This document shows positions 32,261-39,707 of a DNA stretch of 47,344 nt, piece by piece. The position numbers and the translations under genes were made by a program. Origin of the DNA: Phycisphaerae bacterium. Its GTDB lineage: Bacteria; Planctomycetota; Phycisphaerae; UBA1845; Fen-1342. The first letter of the stretch is position 1. Each line of letters starts with the position of its first letter. The notes below the pieces were generated by a model that made no database searches, had not been told where the DNA came from, and saw only the letters and a list, made by a program, of their open reading frames with translations. Where the stretch lies: assembly GCA_030612705.1 (NCBI GenBank), contig JAUWNI010000017.1, positions 1 to 47,344 on the forward strand, given 5' to 3'.

Positions 32261-33823
32261 ATGACCAGCGCGAACAAACCACCCGCTACCGACGACACCA
32301 CACCGATACCGCCGCGGTATTGGTGGCTCAAACGAATCCTGCTGGCGGTTGGCGTCCTGATCCTCGCCCTGGCGGTTTTACGCTGGTGGTGGGGCGTTGA
32401 GGCCGAGCGGCGACTCCAGGCGAAGATCGACGAGTACCACGCGCTCGGTCAGCCGGTGACGATCGAGGATTTTCAATACCCATCGGTGCCGGACGAGGAG
32501 AACGCGGCGCACTTTTTGAAGCAGGCGGCGGCAACGCTCTTTGTGCCTCCGGATATCATGACCGATTTCGCTGACGTATGCGGCGATTTGGAGTTCGTCG
32601 CGGAATACGCCAACGATGTGGCTAAGCTTGTCGCAGCCAACGACAAGACGCTGGACCTGGCTCGCCAGGCGCGCTCGAAATCCGGTGTGGAGTGGAAATT
32701 CCCCGCGCAGAGCCCAGTCGCCACGCCGGTGATGCAAGAGCGGTCCGCGCAGAGGCAACTCGCGAGACTGCTCAGCGCCACTGCAACCTATTATCATCAC
32801 GTCGGTGATGATTGCGCGGCGATTCAGACGCTGCGCGATTCCCTCGCGCACGCGATGACTGTCCGTCGAATGCCCGGCCCTATGATCGCAGAGTTGACAG
32901 CGCAGGCGATTGAGGGGCTTGCCATCGCGACCGTGGAAGAGATCACGCCGGCCCTTCGGATTGAAACGGAGTCAGATCAGGCGGCATCTGAGTCTCGAGG
33001 CGCGAGACCTCAAGAGGTGCGGGGGTTGGTCACAACTCTCTTGGACGAAACACGGCTTCACGAGGGCTGGTGCCGGGCCATGTACGCCGAGCGTCGCGAG
33101 GCACTTGATCTCGTCGATCTCGTTAGCCGTGGAACCAACCCGGCCACGGTGCTCGGCGCCGGGAACGCGCCTTCGCTTGGTCCGCTGGGGGTCTTGTTCA
33201 AGCCGATGTTCCAGACGGACGCCCTGCTGATGATGGACTACTACTCGGCATTGGCCGACACGGGTTCTGAATCGAGCTTCGCCGCCGCGCGGGATCACTC
33301 GCGCAGGTATCCGTCGTTCGCCTCGGGAATCGAGCGCAACGCGCATCTGTTGAGCCGAGCCCTGCTTCCAGGCATGGACCGCGCGCTGGAACTGCGTTTC
33401 CGGGGAATCGCAATGCGGCGCATGGCGGCCACCGCACTGGTAGTGCGGATGTATGAGGTCGAGCACGGCCAACGGCCCAACCAACTTACAGAGCTCGTGC
33501 CCGAGTATCTGCCGGCAATTCCGGCCGACCCATTTGCGCCCGACGATCGTCACATCGGCTATCACCCTGACGCTCGCAAGGCGGTGCTGTACAGTGTCAA
33601 CACCGATGGGATCGACGACGGCGGTGAGTACGTACGCCGCGATTCCGGCGACGTCGACTGGGACGTGAAGGACCTCGTGTTCTTTCTGAATGGCGACCGA
33701 CCGAGCGGATCGCCACAGTCATCCACCCGGCCCACCACGCAGGCTGTAAAGGGCGAGGGCGATGAAGTAAGCGGCCAGCGGCAGACCAATCAGGATGCCG
33801 AAGAAGCCGACGCCGACGACTAG
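32261..33823 (+). CDS. Hypothetical protein with one N-terminal membrane anchor
   Basis: 520 residues starting at MTSANKPPATDD. A single transmembrane segment at about 28-44 (ILLAVGVLILALAVLRWWW) is followed by a large helical domain: AERRLQAKIDEYHALGQPV, DEENAAHFLKQA, SATATYYHHVGDDCAAIQTL, RDSLAHAMTVRR. Near the C-terminus VVRMYEVEHGQRPNQLTELV, PAIPADPFAPD and LYSVNTDGIDDGGEY follow the pattern of planctomycete proteins that end in a pseudopilin-like tail. The last ~45 residues are low-complexity and acidic and overlap the end of the opposite-strand gene by 105 bp. Function unknown. Confidence 0.8.
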   Translation: MTSANKPPATDDTTPIPPRYWWLKRILLAVGVLILALAVLRWWWGVEAERRLQAKIDEYHALGQPVTIEDFQYPSVPDEENAAHFLKQAAATLFVPPDIMTDFADVCGDLEFVAEYANDVAKLVAANDKTLDLARQARSKSGVEWKFPAQSPVATPVMQERSAQRQLARLLSATATYYHHVGDDCAAIQTLRDSLAHAMTVRRMPGPMIAELTAQAIEGLAIATVEEITPALRIETESDQAASESRGARPQEVRGLVTTLLDETRLHEGWCRAMYAERREALDLVDLVSRGTNPATVLGAGNAPSLGPLGVLFKPMFQTDALLMMDYYSALADTGSESSFAAARDHSRRYPSFASGIERNAHLLSRALLPGMDRALELRFRGIAMRRMAATALVVRMYEVEHGQRPNQLTELVPEYLPAIPADPFAPDDRHIGYHPDARKAVLYSVNTDGIDDGGEYVRRDSGDVDWDVKDLVFFLNGDRPSGSPQSSTRPTTQAVKGEGDEVSGQRQTNQDAEEADADD

Positions 33824-34591
33824 CAGCGGCATTACGCAATACACCAGCAATCGGCGTCCCAGACGACGCAACGTGCGGCTGCCGATCACGCCCCACCGCG
33901 TCCAGCAAATCGCCAGAATGAGCTTGAGCAGCAGTGCTCCGGGCAACCAGACTGTCGCGATGGGCGACGCCGATCGCAACAGCACGCCGCCTACACACAT
34001 CCCCAGCAGCACGATGGCCGCCAGGGCGAGCGGCGCGCAGCCGTAGTAGCTCAGTGCAACAGCTCGGTTCTGGCGTTCGACCGAGAGGTACTTGGGATGG
34101 AAGAAGTAGCTGGGCAGTCCGGTGAGCACGATGAGAGCGAGCAGGGCGCAGAGACACACGAAAACGACGAACCACCAGCCGGTCTCGTCCGCCGCCCGCG
34201 GCAGCAAATCCGGGTGCAGATAATGCACAACGCCCAGCGTAAACAGCGCCGGAACATATACGTGCAGTATTGACACCCAGCGGAAGGCCTGCGCGTCGGA
34301 ATAGCTGACGGGTTGGTAGAACGCGCGGCAGAATTTCCTGCTGCGAAAGATGACCATCAGGACCGTTTGCCAGTATGCCCGCAGCCAGTCCAAATCACGC
34401 CGCCGTTCCCACGGAATCATTGGCGTGCCCGACTCGATGAAGTCAAGCAGCAGCCCACACTCCGGGCAGCGCTTGCTCGTCAGCCCACGCAGGCTGTAGC
34501 CGCATTCGGGGCAGTAGAGGTCGTCGGCGTAGGCTGGAGTTGCGCCGGGGATGTGTTGGCTGTGCGAACGTTCGCTGTCATTTTCGGGCAT
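33719..34591 (-). CDS. Zinc-ribbon multi-pass membrane protein
   Basis: 290 residues. An N-terminal zinc ribbon (CPECGYSLRGL near 27, then RCPECG near 41) leads into about five hydrophobic segments between residues 105 and 285 (WVSILHVYVPALFTLGVV, WWFVVFVCLCALLALIVL and others). This arrangement of a CPECGYxLRG ribbon plus a Yip1-like membrane part is common and uncharacterised in planctomycetes. Its 3' end overlaps the converging gene by 105 bp. No clear ribosome site precedes the ATG. Possibly membrane trafficking or stress related; not supported by context. Confidence 0.78.
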   Translation of the reverse strand: MPENDSERSHSQHIPGATPAYADDLYCPECGYSLRGLTSKRCPECGLLLDFIESGTPMIPWERRRDLDWLRAYWQTVLMVIFRSRKFCRAFYQPVSYSDAQAFRWVSILHVYVPALFTLGVVHYLHPDLLPRAADETGWWFVVFVCLCALLALIVLTGLPSYFFHPKYLSVERQNRAVALSYYGCAPLALAAIVLLGMCVGGVLLRSASPIATVWLPGALLLKLILAICWTRWGVIGSRTLRRLGRRLLVYCVMPLLVVGVGFFGILIGLPLAAYFIALALYSLRGGPGG

Positions 34592-34658
34592 GAGAAGAGT
34601 TATAGCGGTTTCGAGGCCGTTGGGGAATGATTCGGGGGAAAGGCACTATCGGCGGAGT

Positions 34659-34722
34659 CCGTGACAGTTTTGGCGGACGCTACAGGGCCCGCGCCGAAGC
34701 CCGCCACAAGTGTCACGGCCCC
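34659..34722. repeat. CCGTGACAGTTTTGGCGG inverted repeat
   Basis: 34659-34676 and 34701-34718 are imperfect reverse complements (three mismatches). The left part extends to GGACGCTACAG and matches 30740-30768 in reverse. It lies just downstream of the FGGY kinase gene. Confidence 0.65.
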
Positions 34723-34758
34723 CTATCGGCGGCTCTGATGCACGGCGTGGACAGGCGC

Positions 34759-36435
34759 TCAGCTTTTCATCAGTCTGCGGTACGACATGAAGTCGTCGTA
34801 CATACAGCGGAAGACGCGGTGCTTGGTGTCGTGGTAGCGGTAGGTTGCGCCGGTGGTGGGCTGGATGGTCTTGCCGGCGCTGTTCATGGCGGCCATGGCG
34901 CCGAGGACGGTTTTGAATTCGCCGGCCGCGACGGCGCCGAGGATGGCCGAGCCGAGCAGGACGGCTTCGGGCTCGCGCGGGAGAACGATCTCGCAGCCGG
35001 TGATGTCGGCGTGCTCGCGAATGAAGACCGGATTCTTCGAGCCGCCGCCGCAGATGAAGATTGTGTTGATCTGATATCCCTCGGCGTTCATGGTGTCGAT
35101 AATGTGCCGAGTTCCGTGGGCGATGGCCTGGACGGTGGCGAGGTAGAGCAGGGCCAGGTCGTCGATGGTGTCGGAGATGCTGAGTCCGGAGATAACGCCG
35201 CGGAGCGTGGCGTCGGCACGGGGTGAGCGGTTGCCGTGGAAGTAGGGCAGCACGTGCAGGTCTTTGGTGAGTTGGGCCGGGAAGTCGGTTTTTTCCGCGA
35301 GTTGGTCGAGGCGGTCGTTCAGGACCTGGTAGACGGTTCGCCCGGAGCGGCGACCTTCCCTGCGAGCGTTCCTGGCACCCGGATGCGAGGCGATGATGTG
35401 ATCGATGAGAGCACCGGTGGCGGACTGCCCGCCTTCGGTGAGCCACATGCCGGGGATCATGGCGGAGTAGTAGGGTCCCCAGATGCCGGGGACGAAATGC
35501 GGTTCACGTGAGACGGCCATGTGGCAGGAAGAGGTGCCGCCGATGAGTGCGAGCCGGGTTTCGAGCACTTCGGGTATGGGTATCTGGTCTTCGACGATGG
35601 CGCCGAGAACGCCGAGTCCGCCGGCGTGGGCGTCGATGATGGATACGCCGACGGGCGTGCCCGGGTCGAGTCCTAGTTCGCGGGCGGCGCTGTCGGTGAG
35701 GCCCTCGCCGATCGGCTCACCCATCGGGCGGACGTGTTGTCCGATTCGGCGGTAGCGTTCGTGGGCGAGGTCGCCGAGGCCGACCTGGTGGAAAAATGTA
35801 TGGTCCCAGCGGCCGATGTTGCCGGGGGTTTTCGACTTTTCGTGTCCCAGGTAGTTCCATTTGCAAACGGTTGAGCAAAGCGAGCGGACGTCGAGGCCGG
35901 TGGCTTTGTATGTCAGGAAATCGGGCAGGTCGAGAAAGCGGACGGCGCGCTTCCAACTGTCCGGCAGGTTTTCCTTGATCCAGAGCAGTTTGGGAATCTG
36001 CATCTCGACGGAGATCGTGCCGCCGACGTATCGGAGCACCGCGTGGTTGGTGGCGTTGATGCAGTTGCTCTGCTCAAGGGCGCGGTGGTCCATCCAGACG
36101 ATGACGTTTTGATCGTCGTTTTCGGTCGGGCTGATGGTGACCGGTCGGTCGTTGGCGTTGAGCGCGACCAGCGAGCAGGTGGCGTCGAAGCCGATACCGC
36201 GGATGCAACGGACGGTCGGGCCGGCTTCAGCCAGAGCTGTACGGACGGCGTCGCGGCACGCCCGCCAGATGTCGCCGGAGGATTGTTCCACGAAGTTCGG
36301 CTCAGGCTGCCAGGTTTTGATTTCACGACTGGCGGCGGCCAGGAGAGTACCGTCGGCGTTGAAGATTCCGGCCCGGGCGCTGCCCGTGCCGACGTCTATC
36401 CCAAGAAAGCAGTTATCACTTGGAGTCGTGCTCAT
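34759..36435 (-). CDS. FGGY-family pentulose kinase (ribulokinase-like)
   Basis: 558 residues of the FGGY carbohydrate kinase fold. GIDVGTGSARAGIFNADG starts domain 1; VIVWMDHRA and VEMQIPKLLWIKENLP follow. DAHAGGLGVLGA and LIGGTSSCHMAVS mark domain 2, and GGGSKNPVFIREHADITG the ATP/adenosine motif. Size and sequence fit the D-ribulokinase/FGGY group (human FGGY, yeast YDR109C) better than xylulokinase or glycerol kinase. It phosphorylates a pentulose with ATP in the cytoplasm; the exact sugar is an inference. The frame is open upstream to 36609, but the ATG at 36435 directly precedes the conserved start. No sugar transporter or isomerase gene is adjacent. Confidence 0.85.
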   Translation of the reverse strand: MSTTPSDNCFLGIDVGTGSARAGIFNADGTLLAAASREIKTWQPEPNFVEQSSGDIWRACRDAVRTALAEAGPTVRCIRGIGFDATCSLVALNANDRPVTISPTENDDQNVIVWMDHRALEQSNCINATNHAVLRYVGGTISVEMQIPKLLWIKENLPDSWKRAVRFLDLPDFLTYKATGLDVRSLCSTVCKWNYLGHEKSKTPGNIGRWDHTFFHQVGLGDLAHERYRRIGQHVRPMGEPIGEGLTDSAARELGLDPGTPVGVSIIDAHAGGLGVLGAIVEDQIPIPEVLETRLALIGGTSSCHMAVSREPHFVPGIWGPYYSAMIPGMWLTEGGQSATGALIDHIIASHPGARNARREGRRSGRTVYQVLNDRLDQLAEKTDFPAQLTKDLHVLPYFHGNRSPRADATLRGVISGLSISDTIDDLALLYLATVQAIAHGTRHIIDTMNAEGYQINTIFICGGGSKNPVFIREHADITGCEIVLPREPEAVLLGSAILGAVAAGEFKTVLGAMAAMNSAGKTIQPTTGATYRYHDTKHRVFRCMYDDFMSYRRLMKS

Positions 36436-36578
36436 GGTTGTTTCCGTAGCATGAAAACGTGGTCCGCCGCGCGGACTGCTCGAAAACAACAGTTTACCGC
36501 AAACGGTCGCTCCGGCGACCTCACGGAACGGATGAAATGCGGCGCCGGGGAAAACGTTACGAAAGTGGGTGGCGTCTA

Positions 36579-36716
36579 ACAGTCCGCCGCAAAAGTCGGC
36601 GGCGCCCATAGACTGTAGCGGCCGACCCCCGTGTCGGCCGTAGAGTACGGGAAAACATCCGCTCGCGAGATCGGTCGACTCGGGGGTCGGCCGCTACATG
36701 ACTTTTACGGCGGACT
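36579..36716. repeat. Nested inverted repeat upstream of the coiled-coil lipoprotein
   Basis: Outer arms CAGTCCGCCGCAAAAGTC (36579-36596) and GACTTTTACGGCGGACTG (36699-36716) differ at one base. Inner arms TGTAGCGGCCGACCCCCG (36613-36630) and its exact reverse complement (36680-36697) pair perfectly. The left part recurs at 30704-30745. The remaining 36717-37025 holds no gene I can support. Confidence 0.85.
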
Positions 36717-37025
36717 GCTAAATGTCATTCCGACCGCGTCCGCCGACGGCGGACACGCGGAGGAATCTAGAGCGGATTCGTCCATGGGGACTGAATCGTT
36801 TGTTATTCCCGTGTTCCTTCCTTAGAAAGTGCTGTTACAATATCCGACGGTTGAATGGCAACTCGGAATCAGGGTCGGCGTATTGCGAGAGAGGCTGCAA
36901 GGCAGTATGAATATGCGCGATGTATGCCTATCGAGTGGTTTTGCGTGTGGATGGTTTCCATCGACATGAAATTACGCGTTTCGCAACGTAACAAGTCGGT
37001 GTTCGCTTTCACAAGGAGATTGCCC

Positions 37026-37529
37026 ATGAACGTCGCGAAGAATGTGTTGGCTCTGCTAGTCGTGGTCGGTTTGCTGGCCGCCGCGGGTTGCACCCAGAAC
37101 CAGGAGAAGGTCCAGGGCCTGGAGGAACAAGTCACCGAACTCCAGCAGGAAAATGATCGCCTGTCCGTTGAACTCACCTCCACCATGACCACGCTCGAGG
37201 CGAAGGACGTGGAACTGACGGCTTCCCAGGCGGCAGCGGCCAAGGCGAACGACGAGACCGCCGACATGAAGAAGCAGCTTGCGGCCAAGTCGGCGAGTGC
37301 CCGGAAGGATGCGACCAACTTGGAGAAGATGCTGACGGAGTTGAGGGCCGCGCACAAGAAGGTTCTCGCGGATAGTATGACCGTGGCTGCCAAGGCGGCG
37401 GCGGAGATCCAGGCGATGGAAAAACAATTGGCCCAAGTGGCCAAGGAAGTCGAGGAGGCTCGTAAGGCACTCGAGGCCGCCGAGAAGGCGAAAGAGGCCG
37501 AGCAGGAGCCGCCGCCGGAGAATCCCTAG
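37026..37529 (+). CDS. Coiled-coil lipoprotein
   Basis: 167 residues. Signal peptide with lipobox LLAAAGC (Cys22), then an almost continuous coiled coil (KVQGLEEQVTELQQENDRLS, later LEKMLTELRAAHKKVL and IQAMEKQLAQVAKEVEEA). It ends in an acidic/proline tail EAEQEPPPENP. The ATG has AAGGAG 8 bases upstream. It resembles the major outer-membrane Lpp-type or spacer lipoproteins only in general form. It could tether an envelope layer, but no family is recognised. Confidence 0.85.
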   Translation: MNVAKNVLALLVVVGLLAAAGCTQNQEKVQGLEEQVTELQQENDRLSVELTSTMTTLEAKDVELTASQAAAAKANDETADMKKQLAAKSASARKDATNLEKMLTELRAAHKKVLADSMTVAAKAAAEIQAMEKQLAQVAKEVEEARKALEAAEKAKEAEQEPPPENP

Positions 37530-37577
37530 TTCTCTGTCATAGTTGAATTGACGGGTACGAGCGGATTGCGTGTGGAT

Positions 37578-37805
37578 TGGGTGCCATGGCCAAGCGAAGC
37601 GCGGCCATGCTGGTCCCGTATCCATATGATCGTGCGCGATCATGCAACAGAGCCGGGCCCAACAGAGCCGGGCCGTCCCCGGCCCGGAAACCGGCGTGGG
37701 GACACGCTGGCTCCGCTATGCGGGCCATCGCGCGACGCGTTTTCACGCACGGTTATTTAGAAACATGCCCGCGCCTTTGGCTTGGGCATGGCACCCATCA
37801 ATTAA
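37578..37805. repeat. TGGGTGCCATGGCCAAGC inverted repeat enclosing CAGAGCCGG copy
   Basis: TGGGTGCCATGGCCAAGC (from 37578) and GCTTGGGCATGGCACCCA (to 37799) are near-perfect reverse complements. Between them lies a CAGAGCCGGGCC copy (37648-37720), whose first ten bases are duplicated. No gene lies in 37530-37808. Confidence 0.65.
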
Positions 37806-37808
37806 AGT

Positions 37809-38633
37809 ATGACCGGTGTGGAAGCACTGCATAAACTGATTGGCCGGGAAGCGGATTTGGAGCGGGTCGCCGCGGCGTTGCGGGATTGCGCCAAGACGTT
37901 TGGTACGCCGGTGGTGGGGGCCCATCACGTGGTTTGTTCGGACGAGTCGGAAGTCGAGTGCGTCGACGCGTTTCAGCGGGTATTCGTCGAGCCGCTGTTG
38001 CCGAGCCTGGGGCCGGAGAAGAAGTCGGCGTTTCGCACGTCGAATCTCGGTGCCCGTTACGAGTGGGGCGCGGCCCGGATCGCGGAACACCACTACGCGA
38101 CGCCGCAGTCGCGCCGGTCGGCCAAGTGCATGGTCATTAAGGTGAACGGGCACGTTTCGGAGTTGCACACGCCGGACGGGAAACGCTACGGCCCGATGGA
38201 TCGCTATCAAACCGAGTCGAGTGCTTGCGGAGCGTTGCACGCGTTGCTGGGCGGCGCGCGAGAGCCGTTCACCGCCGAGCTGCGTGAGACGTTTACAACA
38301 GGCGGAAACGATCGCATCGCGACGCTGCTCGATTCTAATCGCGTCGATCCGACGTATCGCTACCTGCTGGCGGCGATCGTCAGCGCCCGGCTCCAGGCGG
38401 ATCGAGCGTTGGCGGATGTTCGGGAGCATCAGGAAATGACGCCGACGGTGTATCTGATCGTGCCGTGCGTCACGTTGAACCGGCCGGGTCCGGACGGCGA
38501 GATCGTCTGCGGGTTCTACGTGGCGGATTATCGTGACGACGAGTCGAAGGTTGAGTATTTCGGTTTGGGCGACGAGCCGGCGCGGTATCGGGTGATGTAT
38601 AAAGACGATCATCTTCGAGTCATGGACGAGTAG
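37809..38633 (+). CDS. Protein of unknown function
   Basis: 274 residues, no signal peptide or membrane segment. Recognisable blocks are VVGAHHVVCSDESEVECVDA, MVIKVNGHVSE, RYGPMDRYQTESSACGALHA, LLAAIVSARLQADRALADV and TVYLIVPCVTLNRPGPDGE. Codon use and compact domain structure support a real gene. I do not recognise the family and do not assign a function. The upstream region is a repeat; the ATG is the first in frame. Confidence 0.75.
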   Translation: MTGVEALHKLIGREADLERVAAALRDCAKTFGTPVVGAHHVVCSDESEVECVDAFQRVFVEPLLPSLGPEKKSAFRTSNLGARYEWGAARIAEHHYATPQSRRSAKCMVIKVNGHVSELHTPDGKRYGPMDRYQTESSACGALHALLGGAREPFTAELRETFTTGGNDRIATLLDSNRVDPTYRYLLAAIVSARLQADRALADVREHQEMTPTVYLIVPCVTLNRPGPDGEIVCGFYVADYRDDESKVEYFGLGDEPARYRVMYKDDHLRVMDE

Positions 38634-38635
38634 CG

Positions 38636-38893
38636 GAAAGGCAGGCCTCGCATTCTTGCGTGCGAGCTTTGGTAGGGCAGGCCGTATCTGGCGGAGTTGT
38701 CGCGCGGCGTAGATCGCTTAGGCTGGAGGGAAGGACGCTGACGGCGAGGTTTGCGAGGCCTGCCAGCCCCCGACAGCAACAGACGTCCTCGCGCGGAAAG
38801 GCAGGCCTCGCATTCTTGCGTGCGAGACGCTCTTAGTTGGCGACGCCCCCATTTGAATATCAAGTTGGCTCTACAGACCGCGGCCTGCCCTAC
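38636..38893 (+). repeat. 222-bp TIR-bounded element plus 36-bp flank, copy A
   Basis: The core 38672-38893 is bounded by GTAGGGCAGGCCG and CGGCCTGCCCTAC. Inside, TGCGAGGCCTGCC pairs with GGCAGGCCTCGCA across 37 bases. The left flank repeats GGCAGGCCTCGCATTCTTGC. The whole 258 bases recur inverted at 46908-47167 with few differences. It carries no gene-like frame. It fills the gap between the unknown gene and the GT2 gene. Confidence 0.9.
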
Positions 38894-38895
38894 GG

Positions 38896-39621
38896 CTACG
38901 GCGCACGGTGCTCGTGTTTGATATGGCGGCGGAGCTTGAAGAGTTCTTTGAAGGCGCGGAGGATGACTTTGAGGTTGGCGCCGCTCTGCTCACCGGCGAG
39001 GCGGGCGTAGTGGTGTACGCCGGTCTGGCCGATCGAGAGGCCCAGGTTGCGGGCCTTGGCGAGCATTTCGGTGTCGATCAGGGCGCCCGTGCTGTGCATT
39101 TCGATGCTGTCGATGAACGGCTTGGGGTAGAACTTGAAGGCCCCGTCGATGTCTTTGAGGCCGATGCGGAAGAGCAGGTTGACGAGCGTGGTCCAGGCGA
39201 AGGCGTTGAGCTTTCGCATAATCGAGTCTTTACGGTCGAGCCGATAGCACGAGACGATGTCGTATTGAGCGAGCAGCGGGAGGACGCGGGGGATCTCTTC
39301 CAGGTCGAACTGCCCGTCGCCGTCGGTATAGAAGATCCAGTTCTTGGTGGCTTCGCGAAAGCCGCGCTGGAGGGCGCCGCCGTAGCCGAGGTTGGGGTTG
39401 TTATGGACGGCGCGGACCTCGGGGATTTCGTCGGCGAGCCGGTCGGCGATCTCGCCGGTGCGGTCCTTGCTGCCGTCGTTGACGATGATGATTTCGAGGT
39501 CGTCGGCGACGCGTCGGCCGACCTCGACCGCCTTGCGCGTGAGCGCCTCGACGTTGGCCTCCTCGTTGTAACACGGGTAGAAGATCGTCAACGATAGCGG
39601 CTTGAGCGGCGGTTTTTCCAC
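38896..39621 (-). CDS. Family 2 glycosyltransferase
   Basis: 241 residues. GT-A fold with LTIFYPCYNEEANVEALTRK at the N-terminus, IIIVNDGSKDRTGEIAD near 45, NNPNLGYGGALQRGF near 75 and the DxD-like TDGDGQFDLEEI near 97. This is the dolichol-phosphate-mannose synthase-like branch (DPM1 type). There are no C-terminal membrane segments. It could make a polyprenyl-phosphate sugar, such as a donor for the GT-C enzyme at 15171, but the two are 22 kb apart and this is speculation. The GTG at 39621 has AGGA upstream. Twenty upstream codons (to 39681) derive from a GGCCCACGTTTTCC hairpin repeat and were excluded. Confidence 0.85.
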   Translation of the reverse strand: MEKPPLKPLSLTIFYPCYNEEANVEALTRKAVEVGRRVADDLEIIIVNDGSKDRTGEIADRLADEIPEVRAVHNNPNLGYGGALQRGFREATKNWIFYTDGDGQFDLEEIPRVLPLLAQYDIVSCYRLDRKDSIMRKLNAFAWTTLVNLLFRIGLKDIDGAFKFYPKPFIDSIEMHSTGALIDTEMLAKARNLGLSIGQTGVHHYARLAGEQSGANLKVILRAFKELFKLRRHIKHEHRAP

Positions 39622-39707
39622 GTTGATATTCCTCGAGCCGGCGGTTGAATCGGGAACCCACGTTCGGAAAACGTGGGCCACCCGACTGGTTTTTTACGCG
39701 TCGGCCG

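Noticed and set aside
34759..36435. FGGY kinase as part of the purine cluster
   Set aside because: It is 7 kb away with unrelated genes and a terminator between, and it acts on pentuloses.
39657..39700. Terminator between the phosphoesterase and GT2 genes
   Set aside because: The hairpin CCCACGTT/AACGTGGG is not followed by a T-run on the strand that carries both genes, and it fits a repeat.
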